Below are positions 45,730 to 59,592 of a stretch of DNA of 64,000 nt, piece by piece. Every line of letters starts with the position of its first letter. Position 1 is the first letter of the stretch. The notes beneath the pieces are model-generated. The model had not been told where the DNA came from. It did not search any database and saw nothing but the letters and a program-made list of their open reading frames with translations. The position numbers and the translations under genes are program-made. The stretch covers positions 62,582,427 through 62,646,426 of the forward strand of contig OY829542.1 of the NCBI GenBank assembly GCA_963691705.1. Direction: 5' to 3'. Origin of the DNA: Viola odorata. Taxonomy: Eukaryota; Streptophyta; Magnoliopsida; Malpighiales; Violaceae.

Positions 45730-47507
45730 TATATAATATATAACATTCTCAATATCATTCTTAATATAGCATTAATTAATAATGATTAATTTATTTACCT
45801 TCTATCATCCCTAATCTCCTCCTAAATTTTAAGCCCTAAAGGCCATCTTCTCCATCTAGCCTCCCCAATTTTTTTTTCTCTCTTTTATTTGTCCATCTTT
45901 AAGTTTAATTGAATTTACAATTGTGATGAGCAATCAATCTACATAAACACAAACATCGACTTTTTATTTCAACCAACCTCATACCTACGTGTTGCGTGAG
46001 ATTTCTTGGTATACATTTTTCTTGTTAAAATATTTTATTATTTAATTTGAAATATAATGTAATTGGATAGATTTGAAATTTCTTGGTATACATTTTTCAT
46101 GTTAAAATAAATTTTATTTTATTTATCTATGGGGGGTTTTTACTTATAAAAATTTCTAGGAAGTATTAGAAGAATAAACAATTTTATTATAGAGAATCGA
46201 TCTTATTAATTTTTTAAAACTAAGCTTTGCGCATTATGTTCTTAATAACCTTAGAAGAATTAAAAATTGATCACAAAGGCATAAAAAATAATTCTTCTAA
46301 TGCCAAGGCACCAATTTATGTCATGGTGTAAATATACAAAATTTGTATCATTTTGGTATTTCATATGGTTTGAAGAACCACTTCTACAAATAAAACACTA
46401 ATATACATAGTGGATTTAATTATCATATAATCAAAAATGTAAAGAAGCATGAGAAAGGTTATATGAAAAATATAAATGAAATACGTACACGGAGAATTTT
46501 AGTAGGGATGCAAACGTTGCAATGTTAATCTCATAACCTGCGCAAGTGACAAAACTGATTAGTTCACTATAAACAAAATAAGTTAAGAAAATGCAATATT
46601 AAAAAGCCTAATTAAGTGTATTAGATGATCAAATTTCCATTCATTAAACTAATCTAAATATTAATAAAAAATTTACCTTTAGTTTACAAATAATTTATTT
46701 CGGGACATAGTTCCATAGTATCTGATGGGTTCAAAAAGTTACGGTGGGGGAAATTAAATAAACATACATAAAGTAAAAAAATTAAATATCCAAAAAGTTG
46801 AAAATAACCATAACATATTCAATAATTATGTAAACAAATGAGAGATTTATGAAATATGCGAATTATAGGACAATTGAGTTATATTCGCTATAAGTTTGGC
46901 AACCAAGATACCAAATGTGACTATTGGGCCGTAATATACTCTCTTCTTCTTTCTCGCCTTCGGTTTGGTGATGCATGGGACCTATGCACTCTTCACCCAA
47001 AATCCACCAATAATATAATTAATTATCGGTTGAAGAATCATTTTCATCCATGCGCAGCCATCAAACTAGACTAGCTTTCCACTGAGCTTGATTCTTGTAA
47101 ATCTAAAAACATAATCTAAAAATGACATACATTATGTACTAATTGTTTAAGGTTTTTGCACACAAACCAATTTATCATTCAACAACATACTTTTAGCAAA
47201 CACATGGTTCTCTTTCTAAAGAGCAAAATTGAAGTGTAAACTAAAATATTTCATTAAAAGTTTACGATTGAGTACTCACTATAGTTTATATTTACAACAT
47301 TATATATTTTCCCAATTTTTAAATTAGGAAAAAAAAGAACCAAAAGATATTGAAATTGATTTTCAAACCTTTGGGTGAAAGCCTTTTTGTTTTGTTTTGT
47401 TTAGAATGTCTGTAACTTTGTCTTCAATAGTCGGCCATAGTGGACAAATACAAAATCTTCTAAAAGTCACGCTGATAACTACTCCGACAATTAATGCTTT
47501 TCCATTA

Positions 47508-47756
47508 CTAGGGATCAAATTGACAATCGAGTCGTTCAGAATATAGACCGTCCCAACATTTAGACAAGCCTATTACATGAGCTCTTTTAGCAAGAGTATG
47601 AGCTTCGACATTAGTAGTTTTTCTGACATGAACAAAAGTGCAGGAATTGAACTATAGAGCAAGGCGCGAGATATCCGTAGTGATCACTCCCAAAATAGAG
47701 AAGGACTGATCTAAGAAATTAATTGCTTGGATCAGTTCTATACAGTCAGACTGGAT
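47508..47756 (-). pseudogene. LINE RNase H-domain relic
   Basis: Minus-strand fragment encoding IQSDCIELIQAINFLDQ, an internal stop, then FVHVRKTTNVEAHTLAKRAH and a final stop. This is the plant RNase H-like (RVT_3) domain found at the end of non-LTR retroelement polyproteins, with the usual NxxAHxLA-type motif. One TAG interrupts it and the rest of the LINE is missing. Confidence 0.75.
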
Positions 47757-48870
47757 CCGACCGTAAACAAATTAAAAACGTAATTTTGGAGTGGAAGAAA
47801 ATGCAATTGACAAATCCCAAAAGTGCAGTTAGCAAGTGGAAGATACACACATACGACCAAAAATGGGAGACATGTACTCCTTCCGCTAAAGTGGGTATCC
47901 CGTATCCTATCCAATTGATATAGCTAGTGCACTTCCACCAAAGTTGTGACCTACTTGATTTGGTAGTGCCACTTGCACCGAAACTAGCTACCTCTCAATT
48001 GTTTTAAAAAATTCAACCCAAACTCAACAACCCCTACCAACCATTCACTACAACCATTTTGTAAATTGATATAGAAAAATAAAAGAAGATTTCTTGTGCA
48101 TAATTAATATTAATATGAGTTATCACATTAAAATATAAATGTTTCACTTAATGAATTCATTAATGATAAAATAAATATTTTAATTAGTTATTTATCTTAT
48201 GCATTAATTGTTGTTATATTTATTATTTTGCCATATGTCAACACCATTGAAGTACACATGTAGCATGCATTGAAATATACATTTTTTTTTTGTATTTTTA
48301 AACTAATTTCTACAAACTTTAAAAATGTTGTGCTGGAAGTTTTTAATTTTATATTTTTAAAGATCATCAATAATTGACTCGGAATTGAAATTTTATCGAA
48401 TAGTTAGTGAGGTAAATTTTATCGAATATAAAGTTTTAGCATTTTGATTATTGATTAGAATTGTATACTTATAATTTACACGAGCAATAACGCTAAATAC
48501 TGGTAAAATTGACCAATGTTTTTTTCTAGGAATAAAAAATCGAGTTTCTCTTTTAAATTCTCTTTGATTTTTTTGAAGGAAATTCTTTTTAATTGAGTTG
48601 GATGTTTACAGCTTACAACAAGATGATATTGACATCTCTTTTGTTTGCTGGGCTTCCATCAAAGAAAACGAAAGAAGCAAAATGAAAGAAGAAAATACTT
48701 TTGGGTCAAAGCCAAAACTAAAAATGCAAATTAATTAATTAAGAGAAGTAAGTTTACAGTACTACAGCACGACATTGACCTCCTTAACTTATCATCACTT
48801 GTCAGCTTGTAGAAAATTAAAAAAGAAACAAGAAAAAACATAAAATGAAGTGATGTAGCTAGTCATATGC

Positions 48871-48895
48871 TTATATATATATATATATATACACA
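48871..48895 (+). promoter_or_regulatory. TA-rich TATA region, first dirigent gene
   Basis: A TA dinucleotide run ending in ACACAC, 117 bp upstream of the dirigent start codon and followed by a CT-rich leader (CCTCTTCTTCTTTTCCCCTC). Position and composition fit a TATA box, but the microsatellite makes the exact element uncertain. Confidence 0.4.
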
Positions 48896-49011
48896 CAGAA
48901 CCATAGAGCAAACTCACACCTCAGAACCTCTTCTTCTTTTCCCCTCTCCCCCTCCTAATATTTCAATTTTCCATTCTAGCTAGCTTCTACACACAGAAAA
49001 ATAAAAATAAA

Positions 49012-49581
49012 ATGAGTACTTCAAGAAACATAATTATTTCAATTTCCTTCTTCTTCATGTTTCTTGCAGCATCTTGGGCGTATCCAATTCCAAGCTACAA
49101 GAAACGATACACGCCGTGCAAAGAATTAGTCCTCTACTTCCATGACATTCTTTACAATGGCAACAATGCAAAGAATGCAACATCATCCATAGTGGCAGCA
49201 CCAGAAGGTGCAAACCGGACCATATTGGCTGGGGAATTCCATTTCGGAAACGTGGTCATTTTCGATGACCCCATAACTCTTGACAACAATCTCCACTCTC
49301 CACCCGTTGGTAGGGCACAAGGGATGTATTTGTATGACACCAAGAACACCTTCACTTCTTGGCTGGGATTCTCATTCCTTCTCAATTCCACGAACCAACA
49401 AGGGAGCATCAATTTTGCTGGAGCTGACCCGATTATGGTGAAGACTAGGGACATTTCTGTGGTCGGTGGAACAGGGGATTTCTTTATGCACAGAGGTGTT
49501 GCTACTCTCATGACTGATGCTTTTGAAGGTGAAGTTTATTTCAGGCTCAGAGTTGATATCAAATTCTATGAATGTTGGTAA
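49012..49581 (+). CDS. Dirigent protein, DIR-a type (first)
   Basis: A secreted, single-exon dirigent protein of 189 residues. A signal peptide of about 24 residues ([17 protein letters not shown]) is followed by the eight-stranded barrel domain: [40 protein letters not shown], the active-site loop [63 protein letters not shown] and a final [11 protein letters not shown]. Two cysteines (after YTP and in YECW) form the family disulfide. NATS, NRT and NST are N-glycosylation sites. DIR-a members steer coniferyl-alcohol radicals into (+)- or (-)-pinoresinol in the cell wall; which enantiomer cannot be told here. A paralogue starts at 55095. Confidence 0.95.
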   Translation: MSTSRNIIISISFFFMFLAASWAYPIPSYKKRYTPCKELVLYFHDILYNGNNAKNATSSIVAAPEGANRTILAGEFHFGNVVIFDDPITLDNNLHSPPVGRAQGMYLYDTKNTFTSWLGFSFLLNSTNQQGSINFAGADPIMVKTRDISVVGGTGDFFMHRGVATLMTDAFEGEVYFRLRVDIKFYECW

Positions 49582-51350
49582 ATTAATTCGATCGAACTCC
49601 ATAATCCTTCCATGTGATCTTCAGAAGAAAGAGAGTGCAGTAGTTAATGCTTTCAAAATGTATGCGATTATGTGTTGTATTTGTGTTTCCGTATACTCAC
49701 ATTTAATAAAAGTGTTTTTTTTTTTACATGGATATGAATCCTGTGATTAGAATTTATGATTTTGCTCTTCTTATTTTGTAGAAAATACCAAGTTATAAAC
49801 TCATTAGTCATTTAATATGAGTTATCAGTGGTGCAACACGAGTTGTTCGTATTATTAATCTTATAATTAGTATTGTTCCTGCGCGAGTACTATTTATATT
49901 ATTTTTACAAAAAAATAATTTGGTAAAGTTTAGGAAATATGATTTCGACTTTAGGAAAATAATATAGTATATATTATAGATAAATAATTGATTACGTCTT
50001 AAAAAATGGAGTCTTGATTTCCAGCGCTAATACTCAAGTTCCAATAATCCAATTCTATTTATTATTATTTTAATTAGGTAGTCCTTAAACCACCTAACTC
50101 ATCTAGCTCATGAAATCATTACGTTTGAAAGTTGCTTTGTTTACTTACACTATGTATTACTATGTATGAGAAGAAAGATTAGGGTGGAATGGAAAAGAAA
50201 GAAAAATAAAGGAAAATTTAATAATTTCTTGTATGCCAAAAAGTTAGAGAAGGGAAAGGAAGAGAATAGAGTGGAAATGAAGGGGAATTCATTTAAAAAC
50301 ATTTTCCTTGGGCCCATTAAAAATTTCATCTCATAAGTGGGAGGAAAGGGAAGAAAATTGAAAAAACAACACAACTTTTTACTTCATTTTTTCTTCATTT
50401 TCCTTTGATTTTGAAATTATTGTCGTACATGTAATTTTCCATTCTTTTCCTTTCCTTTTCTTCCATTCCTTTCCCTAGCTATTTTCTCTTTATGCAATTG
50501 AGTTCTCGTAGAGAGAGTTAGGGAGCGGACAAATGTTCAAATTTAGGAGTATTTATTGACCATGAATTCATGATTGGTTCAAGTTGACTTTTGCTATTGT
50601 TTCTATCAAAATTCCACTATTTTTTTCATAAGATACATCAATGTTTATGGTGAATTATTCATTTAGAATTGTGTTTTTGAATTCCATGTTTTAGGTCATT
50701 TGGATCATGTTGGTATATTTGATTAGAGCGTAATAATATAACTTCAATTATTCCCAATTTCAGTCAAATAGAGGTGATCTTACAATACGCTTGAGTCCTT
50801 AGTGGATTGGTTCAAAGGTCACCATCATTTGTTTTGTTATTCAGCGAATGATCTTAGGAGAAGCAACGAGGGAACGATTTCTTGGTGTAACAAAGATGAT
50901 TAGAGTACACTGTACCCCAAAAGAAAATTATTACAGTACCAAATATATCAAAATTTCTTTATTATATATAATTATCCTCTCAATTTTACAAGATTGATAT
51001 TGGCCATTAGAAGAAATCAATGGCTAGGATTAAAGATTGTGAAATTAAAGGTAATCAAATAGAAAAGGAAATGATTATTTTTTTATTACCTTTTATCCAT
51101 GCCTTCTTCTCTCCCAAAGCAATCAATCTGGGCGTTTACTTACATTGTTTATTTTTCTTTTAATCTTAGCCATTGATTCTAAGAAGTGTCCTCCCAATAC
51201 GGTAAAAATATAAATTTCAATTATATATCCATGGAGAACAGTAAAAAAACAAATTATTTCTTTTAATAGTTAAAATTAATTGAGAGAGGAGCGGGATCCA
51301 TAATTATGGGCTTCCTAAAATAAACCAAAAAGAAATGGAAAACCTAAAGG
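49582..51350. other. Intergenic, with repeat element
   Basis: The first 150 bases are the likely 3' untranslated region of the dirigent gene. The region also contains the element at 50145-50520. AT-rich; no gene seen. Confidence 0.5.
50145..50520. mobile_element. TIR element with GGAAAGG arms, copy 2 (diverged)
   Basis: Same internal order as 18290-18722: a purine tract, TAATTTCTTGTATGCC, a second purine tract, CTTGGGCCCATT, GTGGGAGGAAAGGGAA, and a terminal pyrimidine tract ending TTTCCTTTCCTTTTC and CCTTTCCCTAGCT. The termini are poorly preserved, so the limits are approximate. Confidence 0.55.
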
Positions 51351-51356
51351 AATGCA

Positions 51357-51447
51357 GGGCCCAAAACCAAATAATAGCCCGTCCATTACAGTAACTAGAG
51401 TGGGCCGGGTCTGCTGCCGATCTAAACCTAAAGGAAGCTAACCCTAA
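51357..51447 (+). promoter_or_regulatory. Site II and telo-box promoter of eL42 gene
   Basis: GGGCCCA (51357-51363) and TGGGCC (51401-51406) are site II-type motifs bound by TCP factors, and AACCCTAA (51440-51447) is a telo box. The site II plus telo-box pairing is typical of plant ribosomal-protein and growth-related promoters, and all three lie within 180 bp of the ATG. No TATA box is evident, also usual for this class. Confidence 0.65.
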
Positions 51448-51532
51448 TATCAGTTCTCCTCCTTCAAAACTCAGCTCAGCTCATAGTTTCGTCGAAGCAT
51501 CAGCGAAGAGCTCTCTCGCGGCGCTGTAAGCC

Positions 51533-53124
<1,592 letters not shown>

Positions 53125-53890
53125 TTGTCTTATTTTTTATTTGCCTGAATCATCTTTTCGTCAGCTCTTGTAAAGACTAAATCCAAATTTTGACGATTTG
53201 GCTCCGTCTTTGATTGAATGTGTTTTTGTATTAGTGCAGAATGCTCCGATGTGTTTGTGCTTCCACAAGACTTTGGTATATCAATGAAACATTAGGTTTA
53301 AATGAAATCATGGAATCTGTTGCTTCTTTGTATATACTTAAAATTCAATAGAACTCTTTATCTTAACACTCTGACTAGGGTAAAGACATTTCTGCATATG
53401 TTTGTGATAGTTGCCTGGTCCATTGATTTCACAGTTCTAGCCCAGGTTTCTACATAAATGAGTTGATGTTGATACAAAACTATTAGTATTAAGAAGATAA
53501 ATTAATGAAATAAAATAAAATAAAAAAGTTACAACATATATATAAATATATATATTAGTTGATACAAAACTATTAGTATTAAGAAGCTAGAGATAACTAT
53601 TAATATATCATGATACCGTCTGTCGTCTTGGTTTTTCATATTGATTTATTCATGTTGAATCAACGTTTTACCTAATTAAAAAATAAACTACTAAGATTTG
53701 AGACCTGCATCTTTGATTTCTCACCTAGAAAAAAATCATTCTGAAACAAATAAGCACTTTTGATTTCTCACCTAATGTAATTTAATTTACACATCACTTG
53801 CTGGATAAATACTTCGTTCCGAATTAGTTCAAGAAGAATCTAGTGGTTGGTTATTGGCCATTAATTAATTATTACCATTAATACATATAC

Positions 53891-54349
53891 CTATGGTAGT
53901 TAAAATCGCGAGTTAAACTCGTCAACTCGTACGAGTTTGACACCACTCAGCGGGTTAATTCGGATATAAAATTTAAATTGGCTAAAATCGGTTTGAAATC
54001 TAGAGTTTACCGAGTTTAGAAAATATGGCAAATTTATTTTTTAAAAAGAAGAAAAACAAAAACGACATTGTTTTGATAAAAATCGACTTTGTTTCAATTA
54101 AACAAAAACGCACATGTTTGCTTCAAGCCAAAAAAATGCGTTGTTTTGGTTCAAAAGGTAATTATTTTTATAAAAAAATTATGATTACTAATTAAATTAT
54201 TCAGAAAATGACTATATATATACAATATTAGTAATAATTTAAATTGTAAAAAAATATAAACTCTATGATTTTACGATTCGATTTTACGTTTCTAATTTTA
54301 TACCTTCTCATTTTGAGTTTAGTTAAACTCTCAATTTTAACTACATAGA
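53891..54349. mobile_element. Non-autonomous TIR element, about 450 bp
   Basis: The left end CTATGGTAGTTAAAATCGCG matches CTATGTAGTTAAAATTGAGA read from the right end, and both continue into GAGTTTAACTCG/GAGTTTAACTAA-like sequence, an imperfect inverted repeat of about 28 bp. The interior is AT-rich with AAAACGACATTGTTTTGAT-type blocks. No coding frame; superfamily not assigned. Confidence 0.55.
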
Positions 54350-54999
54350 AGCTGTACCATACTTTATATATGTATGTATGTTTGGTTACTTGTTGCATTC
54401 TATGCAAATTTTATACGCCATTATAAGCTAGAATATAAGTATTGAATCTGTTTTTTCCTTTTTCTTTTGTCCTTGTCATCACTTACCAGTCATTTTATTA
54501 CCGCATGGGAGCTTTTTCACAACATTCCAACATGCCGTTTTATAGTATAGTTGTCTAAATCTGGTGAACAAATCCTGCAATGCATTCAATCATGACTTTA
54601 GTCGTAGCCTTTAAGTCATGTATACTAAATAGTGGGCAACAAAGCAGGATAAAAAGTAGGTGGAGTCAACAAATCACATCCCACCAATCGGCGGAGGGGA
54701 TAAAAAAATAGTAGAGCAAAATTTCGAGGATGTAAGTAAAAGGAATAAAATTTTAGGAACCATTTTGAGGAAACTTAAAATTTAGGGGAGCCACCCCTTT
54801 AAAAGGCTGCACCACTACCACCAATCACAACACCTTAAAAGGTAAGCTTCATTTGCACACCATGCTTGGAACCTAACAAAACTAATCCACCACTATATAT
54901 CTACTTAATTGGTCCGGTACGAACATCCTTAATTTTGACTCAGTAAATTAAGGGATACCCCGACCGGAAGAAAATTACTTATCAAGCCCTCTAAGTCTC

Positions 55000-55007
55000 T
55001 ATATAAA
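55000..55007 (+). promoter_or_regulatory. TATA box, second dirigent gene
   Basis: TATATAAA, 88 bp upstream of the start codon at 55095, followed by a short leader with CGTCCCCTCCTCTAACC. Confidence 0.65.
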
Positions 55008-55094
55008 GAGAACTAGCTAGATTGTCCAAATGCGCATCTTCACGTCCCCTCCTCTAACCGTATACCATTACATTGCTAGCAAAGTGTAGTAACA

Positions 55095-55667
55095 ATGGAA
55101 GCTAAAACACAATTTCTAGCTCTCCTCCTTCTCTTCCTACTCACCATATCCTCCTCTTCTTCTTCACCCACCCGAAAATCGGTCCAAACGCATAAACCTT
55201 GCAAGAGACTAGTTTTCTACTTCCATGACATAATTTACAATGGCAAGAACTCGAAGAATTCAACTGCGGCGATTGTGGGCACCCCTGCTTGGGGCAACAG
55301 GACCATATTGGCTGGCCAGAACCATTTTGGTGACATGGTTGTGTTTGATGACCCTATCACTTTAGACAACAACCTACACTCCACGCCAGTAGGCCGAGCC
55401 CAAGGCATGTACATTTACGACAAGAAAGAAATCTTCACATCCTGGCTAGCCTTTTCTTTCGTCTTCAATTCAACCGAGCACAAGGGGAGCATCAACTTCG
55501 CCGGAGCGGATCCTTTGATGAACAAGACGAGAGATATTTCTGTAATTGGAGGGACGGGTGATTTCGCCATGACCAGAGGAATCGCGACGCTCATGACTGA
55601 TGCATTTGAAGGGGAAGTCTATTTCAGGCTTCGAGTTGATATTAAGTTGTACGAGTGTTGGTATTAG
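55095..55667 (+). CDS. Dirigent protein, DIR-a type (second)
   Basis: A secreted, single-exon dirigent protein of 190 residues. Signal peptide [17 protein letters not shown], then [40 protein letters not shown], the active-site loop [66 protein letters not shown] and the ending [12 protein letters not shown]. The conserved cysteines and the paired aspartates of FDDP are present. It differs from the first dirigent mainly in the signal peptide and scattered surface positions. NST and NRT are glycosylation sites. Expected to guide monolignol radical coupling in the apoplast; the product stereochemistry is not readable from sequence alone. Confidence 0.95.
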   Translation: MEAKTQFLALLLLFLLTISSSSSSPTRKSVQTHKPCKRLVFYFHDIIYNGKNSKNSTAAIVGTPAWGNRTILAGQNHFGDMVVFDDPITLDNNLHSTPVGRAQGMYIYDKKEIFTSWLAFSFVFNSTEHKGSINFAGADPLMNKTRDISVIGGTGDFAMTRGIATLMTDAFEGEVYFRLRVDIKLYECWY

Positions 55668-56708
55668 CAATTCAACGAGTAATTACACAATTCTTTCTTA
55701 CATGTACGTGTAGTTCATGTAAGAAAGAGTACTACTATCGACTTTTTTTATTTTATTTTTTCAATCTATGTGCTAAGAGTTGTGTTTTCGTTAAATAATT
55801 GTAAGGAATGCTCATGATCTTGATGTTGTTACTATCAGATTTTCTTTATTTTTCGTTTAGTTTATCAATTTTAATTAATTAACTTTTTTGTTCTATTTTA
55901 AAGAATATCCAGATAGGTTGAGGTTTGATAAAGTAAAAAAAAGATTTAAGTCTTGTGAAAACAACTCCGGTGATTAGAGCGCTCATACAATAACAGCTCC
56001 ACTGCCGTCATTTTGAACTTTGTTAGATTGAAGTTAGCCTACCTAATCAATTCAATCTTTCTGGAAATTTGCCCTCCTTATACATTTTTTTTATATAACC
56101 AACGTACATGCTAATAGTACTATCATTCTAAATAAATTTTGATATTGACGAACACTTCACCTTTTGTTTGGAGAATGCTTTGGTGGGGAGAAGCCATCCA
56201 TGCCTCCATACTCTAACTATTATCTTTTGAAAGAAGGGAAAAGAATTAAATCGAGAAAGTCCCTTTAAAGTTAAGCTTAACCAAAAATATATTGGGTGGA
56301 GTTATTGGTTCAAACTCATCTATTCACACTTTCTTAACTTCCACCAAAATTCTAAATTTAGCAAATTAGAAGATAAACAAGAATACAAAAGAAGGATAAC
56401 ATATTAATTTTCACCTAAATTTCAAACTGACAGAATTTTATGGGTAAAAGCTATAAAAAAACCTATAGGTTTTAATTTTTTAATTAATCACCTATCGACT
56501 ATTTATTTATTTAATGACCTCCTAAATTTGTATATTTTTATTTAATTACCCCGACGTTAATAATAGCTTATGTATTATCTTGTTGCTGGTTAATTGTGTG
56601 TACCCAAGATTTTATCAAACACTTTGCTTGCATTCCAGCTGTCTGTGATTATTGTTTTGTCGTTCTCGTTATCTGTCTTTTCATATGGGATGTTTTACAT
56701 TGGCACAG
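55668..56708. other. Intergenic, no gene seen
   Basis: Contains the dirigent 3' untranslated region (with the inverted pair TTTCTTACATG and CATGTAAGAAA near 55692-55724) and AT-rich sequence. The last 60 bases read as intron sequence ending in GGCACAG before the first recognisable CMT1-like exon. Confidence 0.45.
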
Positions 56709-59592
56709 GAGGTTACGGCCCTCGATTCTAAGGACTTCATACCCATAAGAGAATCTATTACTTTTCTGGACGATAGTTGTGTTTCACCTGTGAAGATTAA
56801 CTCAATAAGGGAATATGATGTGGCTTCTCCTAAATAATGTGATGGTTTGGTTAAGTTCTTGCTCCTCTGTGGGTTCTTAACACTTCAAGGATCTCAACAT
56901 GCATTAGCTGGAACAGATGTTGCCAGTGGACTGCAGTCAATTCCTTATTTGGGGGACCTTGGTGATATTAGCACAGGTTTTGCTTCAGTTAGGAGAATCT
57001 CCCTGTCCCTTTTAAAACTGTCATTTTTATTATGCACACAATTAAAATCGCAGTTGCTTCCCCATTATCATTTTATTCTATACTCTCTCTTACCTATAGT
57101 GCTTTTTTTGGTTTCAGGCATTCTTGCTGATATTTTTCTCTGAACTGGGAGACGAGACCTTTTTCATTGCTGTAAACTGTTCATTTTGAAATATAATTAT
57201 TCACTAAGCTTTTCATGATTGAAGTCTGAGAATGAGCAAGATCGTAACATTGGCAATTTAGCATGTATTATTATTATTATGTATCTGCTTACTTATCTTT
57301 TTTTGGATCCTGCAATTATCTATTTAATTAGACCAAGTGATGTGGATTCTTTCCTGTACAGGCACTTTTTGCAGCTAGGAATTCTGCTGCCACTGTTTTC
57401 ACTGGGACTTTTGGTGCTCTTGCGTATGTTTTTCTGCTCAAGCATGGTGATTTAGATGTCCTTTGAATTGTTTGCTTTATCATAATGGAATTTCTTATGG
57501 GTCTACTCCATGCTGTGTGAGGTTGGTTACACTGTTGATATTGTGCTGAGAAAAACTGGGCTACCCTGTGACTAGAAGACATTCGACCCAGATGTATATA
57601 GTTCTTTTGTTTATCCAATAGAAACTTCAGATGCAGATTTAGGACGGAAGTTCCCTATCGTCGGAATTAGTTGCACAATAACATTATATTTGTATATTGC
57701 TTTGGAGTGGACTTCTCATAGAGCACATTAACGTTTTTTGAGTGGACATTCGACCCAAATTTTTGAAGCACAATATACTCTATTCTTTACTGTACAGGCA
57801 CTTCTGATTTAATAGAGTATATATGTGCTTCAAAAAATTATGTTGCAAGTCCGTATTTGGTTCCTTACTTTTGCAGTTCAATTTCCTACCTTTGAATCCA
57901 GAGATCTTTGTTAGAAGTCTATGTCTTTTATGCCAAAATCCAATCTCAGTTCCCATTTACCACTTTACTTCGATTTCACAACTTCCATTGTCAACTTTAC
58001 AAATTTGAATCTGAAGTCCATATTTCTTTCCATCTTGTACTTTGCACGAATTCTGTTCATTGATTCTTCAGAAATCAGCTCCTAAGAAAACAATTATAAA
58101 ATGTATGTTCTAGTGATTTTGCATTGGTTGCAATTGCATAATTATATGCCGCATTCTGTGTAAATATAGATGAGAAATCCTTCATTCTTACTGAAATTAT
58201 ATCTCCTTCATGCCAGGGCAATGACTATCATATCTGTTGCTCTTGGAAGAACTTTTCACTATGTTGATGAAATCCTCCCATTCAGGTATCATCTCAATAC
58301 TCTTGCTAGTGGTTTCTGGTTCTTTTGGTCACCGCATGAAAGGCTTTGCACAATGTATATTTACCTCCTTTTGTAGGGAAATGCATGGAAAGATAAATCG
58401 TTTTTTTTCTTCTTTTCAGTTAATCTTACATTATATTTTTCCAGTTAATGTGCAAATTGTTTCCTTGACAACGCGGTTGTTCCTCTTGCTCATGTATAAA
58501 TCTACTATTGTGCAGGTTAGGTGAGACTGACTTGCCTATTGATGATATTGCTGCATGTCATTCTGTCTTGGCTATGATTACTCAAACTTAAAGCAAGTCT
58601 AAGATTCTCTTGCAACTATGTGAAGTATAAAAGACAATTTCAGCATATTTCAGGTCTATTTCGGGGTATCAACACTGATTGATGCCAGCTCGGGTGATGG
58701 TCTGTAAGCAGAAGATGAACAAAATAGGTCGACCTTTCAATTTCATTCTCATTACAGATAATTACCTATTCATTCTTTACCTTCCAAGGAACAACATTTT
58801 CATTACTTATTTTCCTTCTTTTAATAAATTAAGAAAAATAAAAATTACAGTGAGTTCATTGCTATTTCATGATAACAGTTAATTTGATATTTATTCCTTG
58901 AAGGCTGAGCTTGCCGTCTCAGAGTTCTCAAGAAATGGTGCTGGAATTTTAGCAGCTGCCAGTACCATTGTCAGCACATTCCTCTTGGTTTTTGTTGCCG
59001 AATGGGGTGACAAATCGTTTTTCTCCACGATAGGTGAGTCACATTGGTTAAAATTCGTAGTTCTTAGCATTTGTCTTATGAGCATTGCTGTGTAATGATC
59101 CATCAACAAGATAATAGTCCCAAACTTAGTTGCTAGATTTGATATCTGAATGTAAAACTGGAACTACTGCTTAAAATCATGTAATTTCGTGGAAATACTG
59201 GAACTAGGATGTTATTGTCTCTAGTAATTGAAAGTGAAATCATGAGTAGATTATCATGTTGACAACCACTATATGCGACAATAACTTCGCATGCAGTTGA
59301 CCCCTGCAGAATTTGTGACAGGTTTATTGTAGAGTAAGTTTTTAAACAAGATGAATTACATCATCCTGGACAACTAAGTCACAGGATTACTTAATACTAC
59401 CCTGCTTATTCAACTCCTCGATTTCCAGGTGTATGGAAGGCCCTCTTGCTCTCCTTGTTCCAATGCTAACCTCTGTCCAATGGTTCCTTTTTTCTGATGA
59501 ATTTCTGCCTGTCTTGTGCAGCACTTGCAGCAGCATCTTCACCTCTTGGTGTCATCAGTGGAGCCCTGGCTGGTCATGGTGTTGCTACGTTG
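56709..59592 (+). pseudogene. Truncated GDT1-like/CMT1 Mn transporter pseudogene
   Basis: Intron-containing partial copy of a chloroplast envelope UPF0016/GDT1 manganese transporter, closest by memory to Arabidopsis At4g13590 (CMT1). Exon remains: 56709-56987 (SGLQSIPYLGDLGDISTGFA), 57118-57171 (AFLLIFFSELGDETFFIA), 57362-57423, 58217-58285 (TIISVALGRTFHYVDEILPF), 58516-about 58555, 58654-58727, 58904-59033 (FVAEWGDKSFFSTI) and 59522-59592 (SSPLGVISGALAGHGVATL). Lesions: TAA at 56835, TAA at 58705, a decayed exon near 58555, and a faulty donor near 58727. The first ExGDK motif reads ELGDE, losing the basic residue; the second (EWGDKS) is intact. The transit-peptide exon and the last exons are missing; a chromovirus follows 270 bp later. 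Confidence 0.85.
57760..57836. repeat. Short hairpin in pseudogene intron
   Basis: TTTTTGAAGCACAATATACT and its inverted partner ATATATGTGCTTCAAAAAA form a stem of about 25 bp with one mismatch around a 26-base loop. The loop contains TGTACAGGCACTTCTG, resembling the acceptor of the exon at 57362. No known miRNA recognised. Confidence 0.7.

Larger units (their letters stand above)
45222..49011. other. Intergenic between CHX copy 2 and first dirigent gene
   Basis: Holds the MITE at 45445-45729, a 72-bp spaced direct repeat (TTTCTTGGTATACATTTTTC at 46001 and 46080), the LINE relic at 47508-47756, and otherwise AT-rich sequence. The final 140 bases are the presumed promoter and leader of the dirigent gene. 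Confidence 0.5.
53125..55094. other. Intergenic, eL42 to second dirigent gene
   Basis: The first 200 bases are the eL42 3' untranslated region. A short repeat (GATACAAAACTATTAGTATT at 53470 and 53560) and the element at 53891-54349 follow. The last 100 bases are the dirigent promoter. No gene recognised. Confidence 0.5.

Noticed and set aside
46856..47074. 72-residue plus-strand frame in the intergenic region
   Set aside because: No recognisable motif, AT-rich surroundings and no splice or promoter context.
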